Assembly: GCF_040807025.1 (NCBI RefSeq)
Contig: NC_090954.1
Span: 13,533,501-13,597,500, forward strand
DNA length: 64,000 bases
Origin: Struthio camelus
Taxonomy: Eukaryota; Chordata; Aves; Struthioniformes; Struthionidae
Direction: 5' to 3'
Shown here: positions 1 through 13,053 of the stretch, in pieces
How the letters are laid out: each line of letters opens with the position of its first letter
Numbering within the stretch: the first letter of the stretch is position 1
Position numbers and translations under genes: made by a program
Notes under the pieces: model-generated
What the model was told of the DNA's origin: nothing
Databases searched by the model: none
What the model saw: the letters and a program-made list of their open reading frames with translations, nothing else

Positions 1-1200
1 AAGGGAGTAAGGCAGCTATTAACGGTATTAGAAACCTATTTGATTTCTGCAGAAAATTCTTAACATAAAGAATCATGTACAGCTGGGCTACGTTAGCAGG
101 TAAGCCTTGGCTACGATTCTCCTGGGATCAGAGAGCTGAACAAAGGCGCTGAGAGTCTAAGATGTCAATAGAGATCTTGACTGTAAAGAGTCTCTCTGTT
201 TGGTTTTCTTTAATGGGTCAGGCAAGGTCACTGCACATTAAGCTTGGGCTTTAAGGTCTTAATCGACAGCCTTGAATTGAGTGGTAGCCTTTCTCCTGGA
301 TGAAGACATTAAGCTTAGACCTGGTGCTGTCAATAGCTGTGAGTTACCCGATGGCACTAGGGGTTAAGAGCAAAGCAGAGTCTTGCACTCCCCACTTGAA
401 GCCTGTTCTTGCAGAAGTGTCAGACTTTCTTGGCTTCAGTAAGGACAAGATTACCCCCTGCTGCGGGCTTGGTGCCCACTTGCACTGTGGGTGGATGGGA
501 TTGGGGTGAAGAGGGAGAAAGGATGCTTTCCTGCAGAAGGACCTGGGACGTTTCTAGTGGATGGGAGCGAAGGCTTCTGTCTGAACTTATTTTACAGACA
601 AGCAATCTAGGCAACTGCTTGGGCCCCCATGACACAGGGGAGAGCTTGCTGCGCTCAGCCGTCCGATAGCAGACTGAGCAGGGAACAACTTGTGCCTTAG
701 CCTCTGCCCAGGGCCGTCCTGGGACGGATGCCAACTTTGTCTTGGGTGAGGACTGACTGTAGCTGCTTGGCCAGGAGGGACCTGGGGGCCCATCTGCATG
801 CAGATATTATACCAATTTCCTTCCGATTGTTTTTTTAAAACCAATTCAGGCCTGCATTTTAAAGCTCTCCTGGCGTAACTCTGTCAGGAACACAGACATA
901 ACGATGCTGAGGAAAGCCCTGGGGTGGACGTAGTTATACCGGTATTAAGTGCTTTCTCCCAGTCTCATTTATCTTGCTTCACTGAACTGGAATAAGCTAT
1001 GCTGGCATAAGCATTTTATACTGGGGGCACTTGCCACATTAGCTACGTTAGCATAATTCAAACGGCAAAACTTGTGCGTGTACACAAAGCCCGAGTTAAA
1101 CTGATACAAACCTCTAGGCAGCAGTTTCTATTTCAGGTTGGCTTCTGTCAATTAAACCTAGCTTAAAATAAGAGTCGCCTCTCGGCCTTTTGCAAGGGCT
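1..1200. other. Intergenic DNA upstream of the RPS14 CpG island
   Basis: I see no exon, RNA gene or recognised repeat here. Open frames are short, overlap on both strands and lack family resemblance. Base composition is ordinary until CpG density rises near 1,200. Confidence 0.5.
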
Positions 1201-1760
1201 TAAAACCCCACCGTAGATTTGAAGCGAGGCTGGTGCCTGTTTGAGTCCGGCTGCCCTGGAGACGAAGGGCAGAGCAGGGAGGGAGCAGCCCGGGGTCTGG
1301 GACTGACCATGCCTGGCTCGCAGACCGGGAGCGAGATCGGCGCGTCCCCGCGCCTCTCCCAAGCCGCAGAGCCTGCGGGGCTGCGACCGGCTGCGCCCCG
1401 GCTCCGCGTTTCAGCACGGCGCCGGGCGGCTGCGACGGACCTGCTCTCCCCGACTCCGCCAAGGTGTATATTTAAAAAGCTGCAGCTGCTCTGGGGCCGC
1501 AGCCGAGGCCAGGACGGTCGGTGTGCGCGAACGGGTGGGCGGTAAGACACAGCCCGCTCCCACCTCCAGGCACACGCTTCGCTGCCAGTTAACAGTTAGC
1601 GCGCTCTCATATGGCTCCCGCTACAAGGCCTCGTGCTGCCCAGCACCCCATCACCGTGCGGAGAGGCCACCTCAGGCCGCAGCCTCTGCCGCGGGGCTGC
1701 TCCTCCCTGCCGCGCAGGGCCGCCACCTTCCTCGAGGCCCAGCAACACCCTCTCCGCGCC

Positions 1761-1951
1761 GCCATCTTGGGGAGGGCGCTCTGCGGGAGGGCCCGCCATC
1801 TTGGGGAGGGCGCTCTGCAGGGGGCGCCATCTTGGGGAGGGCGCTCCGCGGGAGGCGGGCCGCGCCACCTTGGAAAGGGCGCTCTGTCGGGGGCGGCGCC
1901 GGCACCATCTTGGGAGGGGCGCTCCGCGGGAGGCGGGCACCGCCATCTTGG
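1761..1951 (+). promoter_or_regulatory. Tandem array of six YY1-type sites upstream of RPS14
   Basis: The motif GCCATCTTGG or a one-base variant occurs at 1,761, 1,795, 1,826, 1,864 (GCCACCTTGG), 1,904 (ACCATCTTGG) and 1,942, all in the same orientation. Spacing is 31-40 bp, and each motif is followed by a GGAGGGCGCTC-like block, so this is a degenerate tandem repeat of about 31-40 bp. CCATCTTG is close to the established YY1 consensus (CCATNTT). The array ends about 205 bp upstream of the inferred RPS14 start site. Binding and function are inferred. Confidence 0.7.
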
Positions 1952-2155
1952 GGAGGGCCGCCCCGAGTTTTCTTTGTGAGCGTTTTTCGCCTTTGAATCG
2001 CGGCGGTGCGGTGCGGCGTGGCGCGGCGTGGCGCGGCGGGCAGCGGGAGAGGTTTCTGCGCCGCCAACAAGAGAAACGCCGCTTTCTTTGCAGAAAGTGG
2101 CCGCCTCCCCGGCATCGCTTCCGGGTGAGCGCGGTGACCTCTGCCCCCGGGCCCG

Positions 2156-2198
2156 ACCCCCTTCCTTTCCGGTGCCGGCAGCCGGAGCGGAGGCGCAG
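2156..2198 (+). other. RPS14: RPS14 non-coding exon 1 with 5'TOP-like start
   Basis: A pyrimidine run (CCCCCTTCCTTTCC, ending at 2,170) is followed by GGTGCCGGCAGCC and a consensus donor CAG|GTGAGC at 2,199. Ribosomal protein mRNAs in vertebrates start with C in a 5' terminal oligopyrimidine tract, which puts translation under mTOR/LARP1 control, so transcription probably starts inside this run. The exact start base cannot be fixed from sequence. The leader is spliced to the ATG exon about 1.37 kb downstream. Confidence 0.7.
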
Positions 2199-3544
2199 GT
2201 GAGCGCGGGCCCGCGGCGCATCCGCCGCCATCCGCCCGCCCGGGGCTCGCCGCGGCGCTGCCGCCATCCGCCCGGCCCCTCGGGGGGGCAGCGCGCCCGG
2301 CGCGGGGGGGGGTGCGGGCGGCGCGCCCGGCGGAGCGCGGCGCTAGGCCGCGGCCGAGCCGGGGGCTGGCGTGGCTGGGCGCCCCGGGCGGCCCCGGCCC
2401 GGCGCGGCAGGCGGCGGCGGGGCCGGGGCCGGGCGGGCGGGAGGAGCGGCGCCGCCGCCGCCCCGGGGCTGCGCTCCGCCGAGGCTGCCGGGGAGCGGCC
2501 CGGCCCGGCCCGGCTGGCCGTGCGCGCTGCTGGTTTGCACCTCCTGCGCTCGCTGGGCAGCCTCGCTGCTCAGCTTCGTATCCGCGTTCAAGTGGCCACA
2601 GCTCAGGGGTTTCTGCTCTGTCTGTTAAGTCAGAGCCACCGAGCTTTGGGGCCTGTTATGTTCAGAACCGCCTCGGGGCGGTAACATCCGTGAAGCCTTT
2701 CACGGACTGTATTGGAGGAGGGGATGCAGCTTCCTTGCGGTGGTCGTGTTAGGCCGTGGTTTAGAGTTCAGTGTTCGGGGCAGATTTCTATAGAGGGGGA
2801 TCCACAAGCTAGTCTTGTGGGTAGAAGTGGGCCATGCCTTGGGGTGACTTTCTTAATGATATCATTATACTTTCACAGAGATCCCCAGTTGTAGCTGCTA
2901 TTTGAAAAGAGAGGGCAGTATGGAACAAGCCCTCTGTGCTGCAGGGGCAGGTGTTTGGGATTCTCTGCCACCCAACAAAGTGCTCCTAAATGCAATGTCT
3001 GCTGATTTCCATGGCTAGGCCTAATTATTAGAGGCAGTCAGTGTATCTGAGCTAATCTCAAGGACATGGTTTAGAAGAGTGATAGCATGTGTAAGAACCC
3101 AAGTTAGTGTTTGGGAGTTCTGCAGAGTCAGAGCTTTGTGATAGTACCTGGGTCTGTAGTCATTGGCAGGTTAGATATTTTCTCTGCTTCCATATAGTCA
3201 TGCAGAAAGGCCCCCTTGCTGGTTATCAGAGATATGATCCCCTTGCCTGGGGCTGCTGTGTTGCCCAGAGACATCTGCGATAAAGCACAGCTTACTCAGA
3301 CAATTCCTGCCATGTGAAGTGAGGCTTGAGACCCTACTAAACATTTGTAGGTGGAGTGACTGGCCTGCCAGCCTACAGTAAAGCTGGGAATATTTGGGGT
3401 TTTTGAAGAGATCTGGTTGTACCCAAAAGTTGCTACTTGAATGGAATTTTGTCATCAGGCACTCCTCTTGCTTTCTTGGTAAAAGGTTGCAGTAGCAGGG
3501 AAGTTTGTAAAAACCTTACTTAAGCGCTTAAAAATCCACTGTGA

Positions 3545-6362
<2,818 letters not shown>

Positions 6363-6381
6363 CCAATGCTGCATCTTTCAT

Positions 6382-6387
6382 ATTAAA
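6382..6387 (+). terminator. RPS14: RPS14 polyadenylation signal (ATTAAA)
   Basis: ATTAAA lies 20 bp after the stop codon, giving the very short 3' UTR expected for RPS14. Cleavage is probably near 6,400. Confidence 0.75.
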
Positions 6388-6405
6388 GCTCTCTTACAAA
6401 CATCT

Positions 6406-8360
6406 TCTCAAATTTGTATTTTCTTACTGAGGTATGCTTTTTTAAGTTTTAACAGCTTATGCTGTCTCCCTGTCATCTAGGATCCCTATGACTGTAATAC
6501 TTTTCTGGTCCTCCTGGAAACACTTTAATTACATCCACAAAAGGCTCGTCCTCTGTATCTGGGCTTCCTGTTTGTGTTGGGATTGTTGTTAGTGCATATA
6601 TAACAAGCTTCTAAAAGCACAGAAATTACAGCTCCCTCAGCTGTTCTGTTTATGTATTTATACTTGCAGACATACTTAAGAAAAAAGGCTCCTTGTTTCC
6701 TAGACACGCTCTGGTTTCTGCATTGATATTTACCCTCCAATGAAAATACTGCCATCACTTGGAACATATGCCTATTTCCAGCTTTTTAAATGTACTCTTC
6801 TTCAATATCAGGACTTTAAAATCATTCATGTTTTTGTTGCACTTTCTTGACTATAGACAAATTTTAGGCCAAAATAAGATTCATTGGCATATAATATTTG
6901 ACAAGTATACTGTACGGGGAGTATCCTTTATACTCATGACATCAAGGTGATGGTTAAAATAGCTGTGGCTTCTGTTTTCCAATCAATTTAGCTGAAATTG
7001 CCAAAATTCCTCCTGTGAAATGGTGGCTTCAGTCCTCGTGTAGTGCAGTGCTTCTTTTCGTATGGGTCTGTGCTGCCCTGTCATCTCTGCAGCATTGTAG
7101 TTAGGTGGGTGGTAGGTAGGAGTTCAGAGGCAGCTACAACAGCTAGTCACGCTTTCTCCCTCTGTTGCAGTTGTGTACTGATGTATGTGTGTACCACATA
7201 TGTAGTATAGTATGTAGTCCCATACAGTATGAATATCTTGCCTGGCAATGAGCAGGTGAGCTTACCTGGCACTTCTCACATTATTATCTGGGAGTGCTTG
7301 CTGTCAGGTTTAAGTGATGAAAATGAGTTTATCTCTCTGGACTAATAAAAAACCCTTAGGATTTTCAGCATGGTTGTATGACAAATAAGAATCACCTGCA
7401 CAATTATGTCACATTGAGCTATCTATAAAAAGATGTTGGAAGGTGGTGGTCTGGTGCCAGGGGCTCTTTGGCAGGGTCTGCTTCTAGACAATGAACCTTG
7501 AGAAACTGCTGCTTTTGCATGGGCTCTCTTATCACACCATGCTGCATCTTAAAGGACTTTACAGGGGATTCCTTTATCTCCCCACCTTATTTATTATCAA
7601 AAGGGATGCTGTGGCTGATGGTTTTGTCAGAAGTGCTCTGTTCTCAAAGCAATCTCTCTTCCAGTAAAGTTAGTCCATCAAGCGATTTTCAGTTCTCAGG
7701 TGCTAGTTCTTTCACAGTAAAGGGGATGAATCTCACAGCAGAGGAAATGAGACTGTCTGATGTGAAGCCATAGAGGGTTGTCGTTTTAGTAGTTAAAACT
7801 ATATGGATGCTTGTGGTTTCAGTTAGTCATGGTCTCTTGGAGGTATCACTGCTGTGGAAAAAGAGAGCTCTGCTTGTGAGCAAGTTAAATAGTATTGGGG
7901 TTTCTGCAAACTTGCTTAATACAGAACTTCCCCTTCTGATGGAAAAATTCTCTTTGCCCAGAGAGATCTTCCTAAGCCAGCATTTTCTTTAGCATAGTCA
8001 TGGTGTTTTATTTGTAATTTTACATGTGAATGTGGAAAGGCTTTAGAAATAAACTTCTGTTACTGTCTTAAAGTGCATGATTTGCAATTTAAATCACTAT
8101 TTGCCTGTACTTGAAATGTTCCCTGACGTTTGTGGAGAAGCTGCTGAAAAATGAGTCCAGCAGTGGTTCAGCCAACGTGGAGCTGAACAAGACCTCATGT
8201 AGAGGGAGGGAATAGGGCAGAGAGCTGTGCAAGAGAGCAGAACACTGTGGGAGGTGCACCCTTCCTAATGACAGTTAAACTTACTGTGCTGGTAATACAT
8301 TATTTTGTCCAAGGTGACATTAATAGGGCTGCTTCACAGGGTACATAGTAGGGGAAAGCT
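6406..8360 (+). other. Intergenic DNA between RPS14 and the minisatellite
   Basis: AT-rich unique-looking sequence with no exon or repeat I recognise. The short open frames have no splice borders or resemblance to known proteins. Confidence 0.5.
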
Positions 8361-8365
8361 GTCCA

Positions 8366-9170
8366 GGTGTGATAGAGGATGGGGATGAGATATGTTGGAA
8401 GGTGGTAAGAAATGGCAGAAGGGAGTGTGAGGAGTTGGAAGGGGATGTAATAAGGGGGGGGGGGGCTGATAAGTGGCAGAGGCATGACAAGTGGGACGAG
8501 GTGACAAGTGGTGTGGGGGGTTATAAATGGTGGAGGGGCATGATATGACAGATGGGGGTGTGGTAAGTAGGAGGGGTGATATGTGGCTGTGGGATGAGAT
8601 GTCAGAAGTGGGGCATGGTAAGTGGCATGAGGTGTGATCTGTGGCATAGGTGCATGATATGTCAGCTGGGGGCAGGGTGTGATAAGTTGTTGGAGGATGT
8701 GATAAATGGCAGGAGGGAGTGATGTGTCAGAAGGATGTGTGTTATGCAGGTGAGGGTAATAAGTAGTGAGGAGGAGGGGGCTGATATGTTGGAAGGACGG
8801 TGTTGATAAGTGGTGGGGGGTGATCTGTGGTGTTGGGGAGTGATACATGCTCCATAAGGGTTGATATGTGGAATAGGTGATAGGTAGTGGGGGTAGATAT
8901 GTGGCCTGGGGGTGCTATGTTGGAATGGGGGTGTGAGGAGTGGTGGAGGGGTGATAAGTGGTGGGGGTGTGATATAGCAGAAGGGGGGAGTGGTAAGTGG
9001 TGGTGGGGATGCTAATTGGCTGGGGGTGTGACATGTTGAAAGGGGATCTGGTAAATTGTGGGAGGGTGAGAGGTGGCTGGGTGGTGATGTGTTGGAATAA
9101 GGTTGTGATAAGTGGGGGGGGGGAGGGGGATGACACATGACATGTCAGAAGGGGACAAGAGGGTAGGGCA
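8366..9170 (+). repeat. G-rich minisatellite, first block
   Basis: Degenerate head-to-tail units of roughly 17-25 bp built on GGGGGTGATAAGTGG, with variants such as GTGTGATATGTCAGAAGGGG. Runs of four or more G on the plus strand are frequent, so G-quadruplex formation is possible. The opposite strand gives long frames rich in His, Pro, Thr and Ser; these are a product of the repeat and not proteins. Confidence 0.9.
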
Positions 9171-9174
9171 ACAC

Positions 9175-9670
9175 AGCAAGGTACAAGCAATCCAAGAGGT
9201 TTCTGCAGAGCACTTAGATAACTTTCCAATAGAGGTGATAAAGGAGCCAAAGAGGAGAGGTGCTCTGCTGGACCTCATACGTACGAAGAAGGAAGGGCTG
9301 GTTGGAGATGTGAAGGCTGGGGGCAACCTTGGCTGCAGTAACTATGAGATGGTGGAGTTCAGGATCCTGTGAGGGGGAAGCAGGGCAAAAAGTAGGATCA
9401 CAGCCCTGGACTTCAGGAGAGCAAACTTTGGCCTCTCCAGGGACCTGCTTGGAAGAATCCCATGGGATAGAGCCCTAGAAGGTAGGGGATCCAAGAAAGC
9501 TGGTTACTATTCAAGGATCACCTCCTGCAAGCTCAAGAAACGTGCATCCCAATGAACAAGAAGTCGAGCAAAGGGGGCAGGAGAGCTGCGTGGATGAACA
9601 AGGAGTTCCTGGCAAAACCCAAACAGAAGGAAGAGGTGCCAAGAAGGTGGGAGCAGGGACAGGCCACCAG
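9175..9670 (+). mobile_element. CR1 LINE fragment (ORF2, end of endonuclease domain), sense on plus strand
   Basis: The block reads like avian CR1 ORF2 around the end of the endonuclease domain. A frame from about 9,180 to 9,372 contains RRGALLDLI and EMVEFRIL. The family SDH endonuclease motif is replaced by SNY, and a stop follows FRIL, so the copy is dead. Both ends are missing: there is no reverse transcriptase region and no CR1 3' tail with short ATTCTRTG repeats. The minisatellite directly borders both sides. Confidence 0.85.
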
Positions 9671-9671
9671 C

Positions 9672-11031
9672 GGTTTGGGGGGGGGGAGGGGGAGCACATG
9701 ATATGTCGGAAGGGGCTGTGGTAAATGGCCAGGGGCATAATAAGTGGTGGTGCTGGTGAATTAGTGGCAGGGGGTTCGTAATAAGTGGCTGGAGGAGTGG
9801 TAATAATATTTGGGGGGTGGTGCAATAAGTGGCTTAGGGGTATAAAACATGTGGAGCCATTCTAAGTTATGGGGGGGCATAATAAGTTGTGGGAGGGTGT
9901 AATAAGAGGTGTGGGGGAGTGTAATAAGTGTTTGTGGGGGGGTAAAAAATTTTAGGGATCGTAATAACAGGCCATGGGCCATAATAAGTGGTGGGGGGTG
10001 CAAGTCGTTGGGGCATGTAATAAGTAGCCCGGGTGTGTGAGATGAGGCGGGGGTGGTTATGAGTTGCAGGGAGGCATAAGAAACAGCGGGTGGGGGGGTG
10101 ATTTGTTGGCAAGGGGCCTGTCATGTAGCAGGGCGTGATAAGTGGTGGGGAGGTGACACGAGGCAGGGGGTGATACATGGTGGACGGTGTGAGAAGTAGT
10201 GTGGGGGTAATGTGTGGCGGTGGGGTGTGATATGTGCCCAGGAAGGAGTAATACACAGCAGCGGGATGACACGTGGCTGCGGGGTGTGATAAGTGCCATG
10301 AGGCATGATGTGTGGCAGAGGGGTGTGATAAGTGTCTGCCAGGGGATGATATGTGGTGTGTGTGGGGGGGGGGTGCTTGCAAGGGGGCATGCAAGGGAGC
10401 ATGATCTGTTGGGGGTGGGTGTGATAATTGCTGGGGGGCATAATAAGTGCCAGAGGGTGTAACAAGTTGCTAGGGGGTGGTATAAGTGGTGGTGGGGGGG
10501 GGCGCAAGAAGTGGCTGGGGGGCATAGTAAGCAGTGGGGACAGTGACAAGTTGTGTGGTGAGGCATAATCTGTGGCCGGGGGTGCAATACGAGAGCAGAG
10601 AGCAAAGCGTAATAAGTTGCTGGTGGTTGTAACACGTGGTAGGGTAGCGTAAGGATTTTGGGGAGGTCATAAGAAGTGGCGGCGGAGTGAAACAACTGAG
10701 GGGGACTTAAAAAGTGGAGAGGGGGTTTGGTAAGTGGCTTGGTGGCATAATAAGTGGAGGGGGGCATAATAGGTTGTAGGGAGCGTGATAGGTGGTGGGG
10801 GGCTGTAAGAAGTGGCTGCGGGGCATAATAACTTGTGGGGGGGCCTTATAACTTCCCTGGTGTCATAATAAATGGTGGAGGCCTAATTAGTTGCTGGGGG
10901 GGGTAGTAATTTGGGAGAGAATGTAATAAGTTGTCAGGGGATTTAATAAGTGGTGAGGGGGCATTAAAATATCTGGGGGTCAGAATAAGTTGCCAGAGGG
11001 AGTGTTGGGGGCATAATAAATGGCAGGACAG
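9672..11031 (+). repeat. G-rich minisatellite, second block
   Basis: Same repeat family as the first block but with a different common variant, GGGGGCATAATAAGTGG, suggesting separate local expansion. A G-run of more than eight bases marks its start just after the CR1 fragment. It ends within a few bases of the outermost homologous block of the inverted duplication. Confidence 0.9.
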
Positions 11032-11032
11032 T

Positions 11033-11413
11033 TATTTGCATTTATTGGTTTTAACTTTACCTTAACTTGTTTTAGCTCTGGTGGGAGTTCAAGAGAAGCA
11101 GTGGAGTGGATGCTGTAAACTTATCTGATGTTTTGTATTGAGCAGAGTACTGATGACAGAGGTTTGTGTAACTTCTGCAGGGATTTCCATGGATGCTAGT
11201 ACAATTAAGTGAATACATAAGCGTTAACACCTTTTGTTCCTTTCATCGAGCATAATGCAGGAGAGCCTTGGGAAGCTGTTAAGCATACAAACTATGCTGC
11301 TTTGTCACTGAAAACTGAGTGAGAACGTGTGTGGAGGTGACCTTAAATTGCTCATGTGTGAGGCATGAAAAAATAGCCGAATGTGCCAGTTATTTAAGAG
11401 GATAACAGAAAGC
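11033..11413 (+). repeat. Outermost block A of the inverted duplication, left copy
   Basis: The reverse complement matches 44,740-45,127 with scattered substitutions and a 7 bp difference near 11,080. This block is the outer limit of symmetry on the left and starts where the minisatellite ends. I see no gene in it. Confidence 0.85.
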
Positions 11414-13010
11414 CAGAATCCTGAATAATGTAAGATCCACTCGTATTAAAAGTGACCATGTATATCTTGACCAAACATAATCAAACATGCTGTCTTACTT
11501 TGTTATGTGGTCTTATTACAAACGAACTCGTACTTTCTTGCACAGTCATAATATAAGCAAACTTCTTGCAGCTACACTAGCTAAGAAAGCTAGTTGAAGA
11601 TGCCTACAGCAAAGTCACTGAAAAAATCTTGTAGTGTGCAGACGCAGGCAAGTGCTTCTATTGGAAGACATGGACACAAATTTGAATTTCTTTCTAGCAG
11701 AAGAAAGCATTTTGTTATGTAATAACTATCCAATTTTAAAACTCAAGTGTGAAATGAGCTCAAAATTGTCTTAAGCAGGTCAACTATTTCTGTTGCTTGT
11801 TCTCTTCTATCATTCTAGAACCAATGGAGTAAACATAGTTGGGTTTTTTTGGTTACATTTAGTGAAAAAAATATATTGGAGTAATACTTGAGTCCTTATG
11901 CAGTCATACATGCTTTTGTGTCTTGAGGAAATCGCTATAGCCGAACGACAAGATAGGTTTCAACAGTGGTACATTGTTTGAGTTGGATACCTTCTGAAAG
12001 ACAACCTTGCCCTGAAATAAAGCAACTCCCCTCTTATTATATAATTGAATGAATGTATTGACTGGGAAAGTAATTTATTTTGGAAATGATCTACACAAAT
12101 CCTGTATAAAATTTAGGTGAAACAGAATCTCTCCCTGAGGAAGAGAAGGGATGGGCTGAATTCAGGGGTGTTCTGCGCACTCGAGGCAGTGTGAGCGAAC
12201 GGACAGCTGGATGTATCAGTTATTGCTCTCTTCTTCCAAGGGAAGAACAAGACTGTAATCAGAGGGAAGGCTTCATCCATTATGTACAAGAATGATCTTG
12301 TTAAATTTTGCTGGCTTTAATTTTGAATGCGGAATTTGCTCAGTTGAGGCTAGCAATCTCTTGAGGTACTCGGAGAGCAACCTTACTTGTACCTCGTCCT
12401 AGTTCTCTTCACTATACAAATAAGATTAAGGGAGTATTTGGGACTTCTGTAAGAAAATCCTTGGTATTTGTTCAAGTGTGAAGCTGTCACTGAGACTGTG
12501 CATTAAAGCATATGAAGAGTATGATATGGAGATTTTCTTGGTTCAGCTTCACAACTTAGGATTCACTAAGTTAGAGTTAAGTTATGTAGATGAATCAAAA
12601 TGGTTCTTTCAATTTGCTACATAAAATTCATCAAAGAGCCCTTATAGTGTGTTGCTGGGAGTAGGTCTCTTTTTCATACCTTTATTTATTTCACTACATC
12701 AAGTGTAGTACTGAACATGACTTTGTGGGAGAAAGTGTGCAACTACATATAGCGGAAGATACATTTTTAATACCTGGCAAAGCAGCTGAACTTAAGTCAT
12801 TGGGAAGAATGCTAGGGGGATGATTTTCAACTGATAGACTTAAAAGGGTTCCAGATCAGAGGGAGCTGGGTCAGCTGAAATTATTTTCTGGGGGGAAAGG
12901 GACCTTCTAGGTGAAGGCAGTGGAGATTTTTTGGTTCCCCTCTCCCTCTGTCTGAAATTAAGGGGTGGGAAGTGGTGCTTGGCCCATGGGAGTAAAGAGG
13001 TTTATCCCTT
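11414..13010 (+). other. Left-only segment X between homologous blocks A and s
   Basis: About 1.6 kb with no counterpart on the right, where only about 19 bp separate blocks A and s. It is AT-rich, and I see no exon, terminal repeat or known transposon. It is either an insertion on the left or a deletion on the right. Confidence 0.6.
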
Positions 13011-13053
13011 ATGTGGGGTCTTTTTTTTTTTTTTTGAGTGGAACTGGTTTGAT
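13011..13053 (+). repeat. Short homologous block s, left copy
   Basis: ATGTGGGGTC, then a run of 15 T, then GAGTGGAACTGGTTTGATT. The reverse complement of 44,673-44,720 has the same order with small changes around the T run and one G/A substitution. It joins the main arm directly here, but on the right it is separated from the arm by about 1.85 kb. Confidence 0.7.

Larger units (their letters stand above)
1230..2560. promoter_or_regulatory. RPS14: CpG island covering the RPS14 promoter and first exon
   Basis: The stretch is very rich in G, C and CpG and contains the RPS14 leader exon at 2,156-2,198. No TATA box sits at the expected distance, as is usual for ribosomal protein genes. Several long frames of 100-220 codons on both strands are explained by lack of stop codons in GC-rich DNA. 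A short run of alternating GCGGTGCGGCGTGGCGCGGC-type sequence at about 2,000-2,040 adds local tandem structure. A divergent transcript on the minus strand is possible but nothing in the sequence shows one. Confidence 0.85.

Noticed and set aside
1596-2267. Frames of 150-220 codons on both strands of the RPS14 CpG island
   Set aside because: GC-rich DNA with few stops, and the frames include the YY1 repeat array. There is no family resemblance.
8300-10767. Long minus-strand frames (up to 236 codons) rich in His, Pro and Thr
   Set aside because: They are translations of the minisatellite and change frame with repeat-unit length. No gene features are present.
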